Below are positions 55,732-64,000 of a DNA stretch of 64,000 nt, piece by piece (within the stretch, counting starts at the first letter, position 1; each line of letters begins with the position of its first letter). The DNA lies in NCBI RefSeq assembly GCF_000226115.1, contig NC_016457.1:9424001-9488000 (forward strand), in the 5' to 3' direction. The notes beneath the pieces are model-generated. The model was not told the origin of the DNA. It did not search any database and saw only the letters and a program-made list of their open reading frames with translations. The stretch comes from Thermothielavioides terrestris NRRL 8126. Taxonomy: Eukaryota; Ascomycota; Sordariomycetes; Sordariales; Chaetomiaceae. The translations under genes and the position numbers were made by a program.

Positions 55732-56439
55732 TTCTATCGACTGAAAGGGGAGATCAGACAAGTGGTGGGCTTCTCCTTGGATTGTCTCATTTCTACCACG
55801 TCTACAGCAAGGAAGCTTTTTATGAAGCCGGACATGTATTATGAGGCCGAAGTCTTGCGGTGTAATTGAGTCAACAAGCACCAACGGTGCTAAGTCATCA
55901 GACCCAGCCGTGACGCGTCCAGTTGTTAACCCCGGGTTGCAGCAAGATAAGTCCCGATGCCACTCGGCGCTTAGGTTTGTCAGCCCAGCGACATGGTTTG
56001 TGGCCCAGTGCCAAGGATGATAGGGTCAAGGTCTAGCGCGGATGGACTCCAACAGTTTGGGAATAATCAGAACCTCATGACTGCTCGTCTCATGAGCTGG
56101 GTATGCCCAAGTCGCGCGCCATCAGAGGCCGAGCCGCGGAGGCAGTGTTCGTTAAGAAGTCTGGGAGGAGGTTTGGGCTTGAGGCCACAGCCCACCACAC
56201 CGTACCTGAAGGGCTCACGGGGAGCAATATGGTAATAATACTTCACGATTTGGTAAATCCGTTGAGGCCTAGCTCGTCGATAGCCCACCATGACCCCTGC
56301 TGCCGTTGTCCGCTATCCCTGTGATGAGGGTCAACGCAGTGTTGTACATAGTGAGCGGCGTTTTTCCGGTTACTTTGATGGATGGTTAAATGCAGCAACG
56401 ACCCCAACCGCATGTTCATTGCCAGGAACATAACCCCCT
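55732..56439. other. Intergenic, no supported gene
   Basis: Between the TMEM205-like gene and the 3' end of the MFS gene. No recognisable content. Confidence 0.45.
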
Positions 56440-58007
56440 TCACGCAACCCACTTCCACCCCTTCCCCTTCGCATCCGCCCAGCGCACCCCAACGCAACAC
56501 ACCGCAGCACCCATCAAGAGCGCCCCGTCCCAGTACGCAATGCTCGCATACGCCCGCGGCCCCTCGTCCGCGCCGCCCAGCAGCCTGCCACCCACGGGGC
56601 TCCCAAACATAGTCCCAAGCCCCCGCACGAACAAGATGAACGCATTCACGGCCGCATACTGCCGGATGCCAAACACATCCGCCACCAGCGCGGGGAACAG
56701 CGCGTAGTACCCGCCGGCGGAGCAGCTATACAGCGCGACGAAGGCCAGCCACGGCCCGCGCGCGCCGCCGCCTCCCTTCGCCAGCGCGCTCGTCAGCCAG
56801 CACGCGAGCACGCTCGCGCCGGCCGCCAGCAGCGTCAGCACGAGCGTGTTCTGCCGGCCGAGCCGGTCGCCCGCGTAGCCGGCCAGCACGCGCGCGGCCG
56901 CGTTCGCCGCGTTGCTGGCCGCCAGCAGGTTGGCGCCCGTCGCCGCGCCCAGGCCGAGAGCCACGCTGTATGCCGGGATGAACGACAGCGGCAGCGTGGC
57001 GCCGGCCGCTTGCAGGAAGGCTGCTGCTGCTGAGAGGAGGAAGGTGGGGCGCGCGGCCAGGGCGCGGGAGATGTGCGTGCTCGGGCGAGGAGGAGGAGGA
57101 GTAGCAGGGTGATCGTCCGCTGCTGCGGCTGCTGCTGCGCCCAAGGCTGGGGAGGAGGCGAAGCGGCTGCGCGGCACGGCCCAGGCGACGGGCAGTCCCG
57201 CGAGCAGGTTGAAGAGCGCGTAGATGCGCAGCGTCCAGCGGCCGCCGACGGAGCTGAGGAGCGCGCGGATGGCGGGGGAGAGGAGAAGGCCGCCTGCGCC
57301 GCCGCCCGCGAGGATCTGGGATAGGGGGGGTGTTAGTGGGTCGTTGATGCGTGATGATGGATGGATCAATGAATGGATGGAGCGCTTACAAAGCCCATGG
57401 CTGTTGCGCGGTGGTTGGTGAAGTACTCCGGCGCGGGAGCCAGCAGAGGGAAGTACAAGAAGGACATTCCCACGCCCAGCAGCAAGCCTTGGGTCAGGAG
57501 CAGCTGCCATACCGTCCGGCTGAAGGATGCCAGGGTGAGCGCGGCCGACATGATCAAGACTCCGGACACGGTGATGGTCCTCGGGGTCGACAGGCGTAGG
57601 ACCCTACGACGCCAGAGCCGCGTGGACGGCGTTGTCGGAGCCCAGATGCCATGCTCAATCCGGGATATCACCGGGTTGACGAGGATGCCTCCGGCCCAGG
57701 TCAGTCCGTAGCACAGCGTGCCCACGAAGGCAAGCAGCGCTGTTGGCGGCGAGGCCTGTGAGGCCGGGGATGGCACGAGTACATCCTGGCCGGACGAGAG
57801 ATAGTACTCTTGGAAGACCCCGAAGCACTGGTTGTAGCCTATAGTAAGGGCGATCGCTACGAAGGCGGAGCAGAGGACCGCGGCTTGCTTCCTGCGCGAT
57901 ATTGGCGGGAGGGCGGACGCCTGAGTCGACGGCTCGTGGGCTGGCGGTCCGAGCTCGACCCCGTCAGCCCGGCCGGTTAGCCGGATCGCTCGGGCTTGTG
58001 TTGCCAT
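56440..58007 (-). CDS. MFS transporter, monocarboxylate (MCT/SLC16) type
   Basis: Two exons (58007-57390 and 57315-56440, intron GTAAGC..CCAG) give 497 residues. The N-terminal tail is soluble, then twelve helices follow. Landmarks are VAIALTIGYNQCFGVFQEYY on helix 1, GMSFLYFPLLAPAPEYFTNH with RATAMGF in the conserved helix 4-5 region, GGGAGGLLLSPAIRALL after the splice, a long Ala/Pro-rich central loop, RVLAGYAGDRLGRQNTLV, and GYYALFPALVADVFGIRQYA near the end. Fungal members move monocarboxylates or related small molecules, though many have no known cargo. The chosen ATG (MATQARAIRLTGRADG) is 21 codons inside the open frame. The last residues GKGWKWVA end a short cytoplasmic tail. Confidence 0.88.
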
Positions 58008-58359
58008 TTCCTGTTCTTCCGAAACGGAGGGTCCGGGGCATCCGCAAGTTACTCCATTGCGGGACTTCAAGAAAACGCGCGGAGGCGATCGAAATCCCCA
58101 CGGCTAGGACGGATGACGTTAGGTTGCATCCTTCGTGCGGCTTACGTAGCGCGAGCTCGCCCCTAGATGCCGGTTTGTGGGGGACCGGCCCGAATGAAAC
58201 CCCTAGCAAGGTGAGATCGCGGCCGAGTTATGGCCGTAGCGTTACTTGATCCCTGAGGGGTAAAAAGTCAACATTTAGATAATTGAAGAATGGCACTGCA
58301 TTCCATCTCGAGAACTGTTTACTGGGCCCTCGGCCACTCTCGCCTTTCCCTTTCTCAGG
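58008..58359. promoter_or_regulatory. Divergent promoter region (MFS transporter / FAD oxidase)
   Basis: A 352-bp gap between start codons on opposite strands. The compact spacing suggests that the transporter and the secreted oxidase may be co-regulated. No specific site was identified. Confidence 0.4.
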
Positions 58360-60076
58360 ATGAAGTTCCTTTGGACCGTCACAAGCTGTGCGTGGGCTGT
58401 GCACGCCGGAGCTTTGAGAGCTTGTGGGACATGTGTATGAAAACTCCACTGGGTCCGAGACCAAAACCGGCAGCCGACATGCAGATTCAAGGCTGACTTC
58501 ATTTGCTCTCAGTGTACCCGGCTACAGCGAGAACTCGGCAGCAAAGTCAGTTCGCCCGGCCAGCCTGCCTACAATGCCACTGAGGACTCGTACTGGTCCC
58601 TGCAAGAAGCGGGACTCAGGCCGGGGTGCATCTTGCGTCCCTCAACGGCGCAAGATGTGGCCAGGGCCGTTTCGATCATCGGCACAGTTGACGGCTGCAA
58701 CTTCGCCATCAAAGGCCAGGGCCATGCCCCCGCCGCCGGGTTTGCAAACATCGACGGCGGCGTGACGATCGACATGACTGGCTTGAACTCTACAGTCCTG
58801 AATGCAGACCAGTCAGTTGTCAGTGTCGGAGCTGGTGCGTCCTGGCTGCGGGTCTACCAGTATCTGGACCCGTTCAATGTCTCGGTCGCCGGAGGCCGCA
58901 ACGGGCTAGTTGGAGTCGGAGGCTTGACTGTGGGCGGTGGGATTTCGCATTTCTCTCCCCGCGTCGGATGGGCCTGCGATAACGTGGTCAACTTTGAGGT
59001 ACGAGCCCTATTCACTGGCAATTTCGCCGGCATCATTCTAACTCCACGGACTGGCAGGTTGTCCTTGCCAATGGCACCCTCACAAGCGCGAATAAAACCT
59101 ACCACAGCGATCTGTACCGGGCACTGAAAGGGGGGTCGAACAATTTCGCGGTTGTGACGCGTTTCGACCTCGCCACATTCCCCCAGGGCGACCTCTCAGT
59201 TGCGAGCTATGTGAACAGTGCCTCTCAGCGCGGTGCCGTTTTCCAGGCGTTCACCGACATTGTGTCATCTCCGGACTTCGATATCTACACCTCCCTCGTG
59301 GCCGGGTTCCTCTACAACTCGACCTCGAAAACGTGGCTCATCAGTAACTCCGCCGTGTACACCCGCCCAGTACTTGATCCGCCCGTGTTTGCCGAGCTCG
59401 CCGCCGTGCCTAGCATTTCAAACAGCTCTCAACTAACTTCATTGGCGGCTCTCGCAGACGAAGCTGCCACGCCACCCTTGTGAGTTGCCGTCTGCAGACG
59501 CAGCCGAGGTTGACAACCCACTGACGGGGCTTTAGGAACTGGCTGTTCGCCACAGCCACTTTCAAGCCCTCGGTCGAGTTCATGCAGGAAATCTTCGACA
59601 TTCTCAACAGCACCTTCTATTCCTTCAACCCAGAAGGCGGCGTGGTATGGGACATTGCCTTCGAGCCACTTCCGTCGGTGATGCTATCCTACGCCGCCAA
59701 AACCGGGGGCAACATCCTCGGCGTGCAGCCCGAAGACGGCAATAGCTACAGTAAGCCTTAGAACAACAGTTCTAACTTCCTTCGAGTCACGCTGACGAAT
59801 GACTCCACAGTCATGCTCCTGTCGGCGCTCTGGCCAAACTCTGCGTCAAACGCAGCAGTGGAGAAAGTCTCGCGCCAGGCTCTGGCCGCGATCGAAGCGC
59901 GAGCCAAAGCAGAGGGGCTGCTGCGAGGGTTCCAGTATCTCAACTACGCGGCCCCGTATCAGACACCGCTTGCTTCTTACGGCGCAGAGAATCTCGAGTT
60001 CCTCAGGGAGGTGAGAAGAAAATATGATCCGCTCCAGGTGTTCCAGAAGCGTGTCCCGGGCGGGTTTAAGCTTTAG
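58360..60076 (+). CDS. Secreted FAD-linked oxidase (BBE/6-hydroxynicotine oxidase type)
   Basis: Five exons (58360-58434, 58513-58998, 59058-59479, 59536-59750, 59811-60076) give 487 residues with consistent phases. MKFLWTVTSCAWAVHAGALR is the signal peptide. The first join gives the CCTRLQRELGSKVSSPG start typical of this group. The VAO-type FAD domain shows CILRPSTAQDVARAVSII, FAIKGQGHAPAAGFANIDGG (His expected to bind FAD covalently), SVGAGASWLRVYQYLDP, NGLVGVGGLTVGGGISHFSP and GWACDNVVNFEVVLANG. The C-terminal BBE motif is LNYAAPYQTPLASYG with VRRKYDPLQVFQKRVPGGFK. Such enzymes oxidise sugars, alkaloids or phenolics outside the cell; the substrate is unknown. Confidence 0.93.
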
Positions 60077-61508
60077 ACTGGCGGCGGAGGAAGGTGTAAG
60101 TCGGATGGACTTCGCCATGCCGCTTGTTTTTTGATCATATTCAGGGGCTAGTTCATTTCATCGCGGGATAGATTAGACGTACGAAATTTGACCTGCAAAT
60201 TGCTAGGCGACCGGCTTCATTGCCTAAGCGCTGCTAGGACCTCGTTGGATGAGACGATGTTAATGATGCTAACGGGCCGTGGGGTGTAGTCTGCTCGCGC
60301 GCGGGGGGGGGGGGGGGGGGGGGGGGGCGCCAACCGCATTTTAGCTCGGGGCAGTCGCGTGGACAGGACTGAGGGGTATTGTGGCCTCGACATGACTGAC
60401 GGTGTCGAGGATGTTGGGCGCTGCTGGAGGGGAAGCGGCTGGGTAACTGCTCTAATGCGTCGTTGACAGCTTGCCCCTGACGGTGACAACTAGAATTGAG
60501 ACAGGCTATGCACTGGCGGATAGTGCTTGAACATTGATTGTTGCCCTGAAATACATAAGGCTATGTGTCATTGGGGATGCGTAGGAAGAAACGGAGGGAA
60601 ATGGTACAAAAATAGAACGTTCCATTATGAAGCGAGGACACTGGCAGCATCCCGTCGCCGTCCAGGTGCCGGAGAAGTTTGCCATGCACAGATGCATGAT
60701 TCAGAGTCTAATGGGCTTCAACTATCTCGCGGAGACCATGCCATCTCATCATGACTACGCTGGAATCTCTTTTCAATTCCGCCCATCGCCGAAACCTAGT
60801 GCCCTTGAATGATCGTTCACCAGATGGGGGCAACGCCATATCTACCTCTGTCACGCTTTCAGCTCACTATCGCCGCACGCTCCTCAGCATTGCCGCACGA
60901 ATCCCGACGCAGCTCTTCATCTCCTTCTCGGTAATTGGCGTCGGCCTTTGCAGGCGAAGAACGTAGAACGTGCACGATACTCAGCTCCGTGTTCCTCTGC
61001 CGGGTTGGAACCCCTGATGCCGCAGGTGACATGCGGTCCGCCATGACGATAGCCACCCAACCATGCATATGGAGACCTAATATTAGTCGGAGACCAGTGT
61101 CCTGACATGTTTGGAAGCTGAAAGCCGGATCAGCCAGCCCAGGTCCATGCCCCGTTACATGCCGACCATCCGAGGTTACGTCAAGGAGTCCAGAGTGACG
61201 GACTTGACAAAGCTTTCCCTGGATATTTGAGTTAGGTAGTCAGGTGCGCGCTGATTGGCATTGCTGCAGCTAACAGCCTCGCCGTGCTATCGCATTCGCC
61301 CAGACGTGACCCTGGACTGTCCATCCGGTAAAATGCGTGGGATTGACAAGCCATCAACACCGTCGCCGCTGATAGGCCGGGGTAATGTCGTCAATCTCGA
61401 TCACCACCAAAGAATGCGGCGTGGCCCGGCAGTTCGTTGGCTTCCCCGGATTCCCAACATGGCAGGCGTCTCGTGGATCGGGGATTTTAAGGCTCGGTAG
61501 CGGCCCGG
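60077..61508. other. Intergenic with a G homopolymer
   Basis: Contains 25 consecutive G at 60303-60327 and otherwise only short frames without recognisable content. Confidence 0.5.
60303..60327. repeat. Homopolymer: 25 consecutive G
   Basis: A G tract preceded by GCGCGC. Its length is likely to be unstable and hard to sequence. Confidence 0.9.
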
Positions 61509-61620
61509 CTAGGACCCCCTGAGCTGCGTTTCCTTCTCGATCTGGACGCGAGTGAACTTGGCCTTGCCCCAGTCCGTCTTGGCTTGCAGATCGTCTTTGT
61601 GTCTCTGACAGAACTGTCTT
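61509..61620 (-). pseudogene. Possible 3'-terminal relic of an unknown gene
   Basis: The minus strand reads RQFCQRHKDDLQAKTDWGKA and KFTRVQIEKETQLRGS before a TAG stop, a natural-looking charged sequence just upstream of the DUF1996 gene. I do not recognise it, and no other exon is seen. Confidence 0.35.
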
Positions 61621-61661
61621 GCATCACCAAGTAACTGAGAATCTGAATACCAGCTTACACG

Positions 61662-63226
61662 ATGTTTTGGCTCGGGCTCCTGTCGCTGCCGGCCGCGCAG
61701 GCGCAGTTCAGCACCACCATGCTGCGCTTCGGCTGCGCCCAGATAACTATCGACCGGATCGACCCGTCAGTATCCCAGAGTCCCTCGCAAGGTATCCCGA
61801 TCTGACCCTGCTCTCTAGTCTCGTCCAGCCCGGCATGGTCCCCTCTGCACATGTCCACCAGGTTGTCGGCGGTGTACGTGGACCATGAGCATCCGCTCGC
61901 GATACCTCGTGATGTCCACTGACCCCCCACAGAACGCTTTCAACGCGTCGATCCCCGTGACCGACGTGTCCAAGCTGGCCACGTGCACCTCGTGCACCTT
62001 CGACCAGGACCTGTCCAACTACTGGACGGCCAACCTCTACTTCCGGGCCCGCAACGGCACCTTCCACCGCGTGCCGCAGATGGCCAACCAGCAGATCGGC
62101 AACGCCAACGGCGGCCAGACCGTGTACTACACCGCTCCGGGCCCCAACACCGTGACGGCCTTCAAGCCGGTAAGCCAGCCGCCGGGACACAGCTCCTGCT
62201 AGAGGAGGAAATGAAAGCACGAAAGATATCATGCTCACCGAAACTGAACTGAACTAGGGCTTCCGCATGTTCTCGGGCGACGTCAACCGGCGCCAGCCCA
62301 GCGGCCTGGGCCAGCGCAAGCAGAGCTGCTTCCGCTGCTACACGGGGCCCAACTTCCAGGGCAACACGTACTCGCCGTGCTTCGATCCCAAGCTGGACAC
62401 CGAGGGCTTCCCGACGACGCCCTGCCCGGGCGGCATCCGGTCGAGCGTGCTGTTCCCCATGTACGTCCTGGCTCGCTGCTTTGGCTTTGGCTCGGGCCCT
62501 ATATTGTTGTGATTTATGCTGACTTTTTCGGCTTTCTTTTCTGCCCAGCTGCTGGGACGGCAAGAACCTCGACTCGCCCAACCACATCGACCACGTGGCG
62601 CACCCGGTCGACGGCCCTGCCACGTTCGCCCAGGTCGACGGCCAGTGCCCGTCCACCCACCCGGTGAAGATCCCGCAGATTCATTACGAGGTAAACTATG
62701 CTCGACGTATCTATCATTGGTCAATATGAGTGTAGTGCTGATGCCCCAACCCTGCCAGATCGTCTGGGACACGAGCAAGTTCAACAACAAGGAGGACTGG
62801 CCCGAGGACGGCTCGCAGCCGTTTGTGCTGTCGACTGGCGACCCGTGAGCCCGAACCCCGTCCCTTCGTCCCAGTCTAGCCCTGTCTAATCTGTTTACCC
62901 CTCGCTAACTTGACTTACCTTGTGTTTTCCCCGCTTCAGCACCGGCTACGGCCAGCACGGCGATTACGTCTTCGGCTGGAAGGACAACTCCCTGCAGCAT
63001 GCCATGGACAACCACTGCTTCGGCCCGACCTGCAACGGCCTGACCACGCAGGGCTTCGACAAGGCCAACCAGTGCACCGTCAAGAAGACCGTCCGCGAGG
63101 ACACCGAGGGCTGTAAGTGCTCCTGTCATCTCGTGATTTGTGCTGTGTTGCTTGCTTGACGGCGCGGATGCTTAGCGCGGATCATTAGGGCTTACCGAGC
63201 TGCCTGGTGGCCACATGGTCATGTAA
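61662..63226 (+). CDS. Secreted DUF1996 protein
   Basis: Eight exons (61662-61765, 61819-61873, 61933-62169, 62258-62460, 62549-62690, 62759-62844, 62940-63112, 63189-63226) give 345 residues, all phases consistent. MFWLGLLSLPAAQA is the signal peptide, followed by QFSTTMLRFGCAQITIDRID. The joins rebuild the family signature: DPLVQPGMVPSAHVHQVVGG then NAFN, CTSCTFDQDLSNYWTANLYF, SSVLFPICWDGKNLDSPNHI with DHVAHPVDG, and TGYGQHGDYVFGWKDNSLQ. It ends in WLTELPGGHMVM. The His-rich motifs (HVHQ, HIDHVAHP, QHGDY) suggest a metal or catalytic centre. DUF1996 proteins are abundant in fungal secretomes, but their activity is not established to my knowledge. No carbohydrate-binding module is attached. 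Confidence 0.94.
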
Positions 63227-63885
63227 GGGGAGGTTCGAGAGGAACAAGGTTGAGTTGCTTCCGGGGGTGTGGAGCGAGTGGTGTTTTCGGAGTACTATTC
63301 TTAAGAGGCAGATAAACGCACTTACTCTCTAACCAGCGCTGGTGCAATAACGAACGAGCTTTGTGAAGAACCATGTCATTCCTATCGAGGCTACCTAGCC
63401 ACCGCTCACCGAGCGCAGGAAGGGATAGGACAGAGAAACGTGTGTCCATGCAGCTTGCAGGGAGGCTGGGGGGTTGTTGGGTTTGTTGGCTGCGAGCACC
63501 AGCATCCGTTCAAGCACAATCAATTATCAACACATTCCGAATCCTCGTACACCCGGGGCAGAGAACCGGCGCCGCCAGACACCCTTTTTTTGTCACCCAA
63601 CCCGATCCCTATGGCCTTGATCCGTACCGAGCGCGGCAAAAGGGATCATGCATTGTCGTCGTTATCTCCTTCGAGAACAGGTCACTGAAAGCCCGAGGAT
63701 GTTACGCTCAAATCGCTCCTGTGAGCCACCATTCCTCGAGCATGGACCATTGGCTTCCTTCAAAGTGCCACGCGGTGCGCCTGTCCGTATGAGTTCGGTA
63801 CATTCAAAGCCTGGGAAACCCCAATTTTGCGGAGATGCTGCTGCCCTATCCCTACCCTGACACTCAAACACCTCCTCCCTCACCC
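63227..63885. other. Intergenic, no supported gene
   Basis: Between the convergent DUF1996 gene and the partial minus-strand gene at the window end. Nothing recognisable. Confidence 0.45.
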
Positions 63886-64000
63886 TCACGCGAGAACCTT
63901 GGCCAGCGCCGAGACCTGGTCCAGCAGCCGCTGGCTCTCCCCCGCCGCATTCTTCAGCACCTTCTGCAGCAGATGATCGACCTGCAGCCCCGCGGCGGCA
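63886..64000 (-). CDS. 3' end of a gene running off the window
   Basis: The last 38 codons of a minus-strand frame: AAGLQVDHLLQKVLKNAAGE, then SQRLLDQVSALAKVLA and a TGA stop at 63886-63888. The amphipathic helical character (Leu/Val heptads) suggests a coiled-coil or helical C-terminus. The product cannot be named from this fragment. Confidence 0.6.
   Translation of the reverse strand, partial: AAAGLQVDHLLQKVLKNAAGESQRLLDQVSALAKVLA

Overview
The window is nuclear DNA of a filamentous ascomycete, most likely a Sordariomycete of the family Chaetomiaceae. It is GC-rich, its genes are cut by many short (about 40-90 nt) GT-AG introns, and it carries lignocellulose enzymes. The GH45 endoglucanase at 38.9-39.9 kb agrees closely, as far as I can recall, with Thielavia (Thermothielavioides) terrestris Cel45A. 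The RPB2 gene at 41.3-45.3 kb would settle the species. Gene models below were built by joining open frames at GT/AG sites that restore conserved family sequence. No RNA evidence was available and no searches were run.

Layout. 0-8 kb: a frameshifted small secreted-protein gene; a Dal5-type (ACS family) transporter facing a GH105 unsaturated glucuronyl/rhamnogalacturonyl hydrolase across a shared 0.7 kb promoter; and a damaged Pth11-like receptor gene containing a 66-nt homopolymer. 8-18 kb: four minus-strand genes, namely anthranilate synthase component I, a luciferase-family FMN monooxygenase, a UNC-93-like transporter and a Baeyer-Villiger-type FAD monooxygenase. The last three could form a small catabolic cluster. 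18-26.9 kb: a gene-poor accessory stretch with a single-pass membrane protein, a BTB-domain gene, a broken BTB paralogue split by a short inverted-repeat element (MITE), a second copy of that MITE, and a relic of PET117. 26.9-41 kb: a carboxylesterase, gene scars (sugar transporter end, FAD monooxygenase), a GH62 arabinofuranosidase, a frame-broken hypothetical gene, a SET-domain pseudogene, a conserved acidic protein, a cupredoxin-like secreted protein and the GH45-CBM1 endoglucanase. 41-50 kb: a housekeeping block of RPB2, PET117 and VMA10 (divergent) and CTNNBL1. 50.9-54.6 kb: a NACHT-ankyrin NLR-type receptor with near-identical ankyrin repeats. 55-64 kb: a TMEM205-like protein, a monocarboxylate-type MFS transporter, a secreted FAD-linked oxidase, a DUF1996 protein and the 3' end of one more gene.

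Functionally, the window mixes core genes (transcription, splicing, V-ATPase and cytochrome oxidase assembly, tryptophan synthesis) with accessory genes for plant polymer breakdown (GH105, GH62, GH45, esterase, FAD oxidase, DUF1996) and self/non-self recognition (NLR). The strongest leads are the NLR with concertedly evolving ankyrin repeats, the MITE pair with telomere-like cores and target-site duplications, the SET pseudogene broken by a 13-bp tandem duplication, and the 9-nt microexon in VMA10. I saw no CRISPR array, rRNA, tRNA or viral gene.
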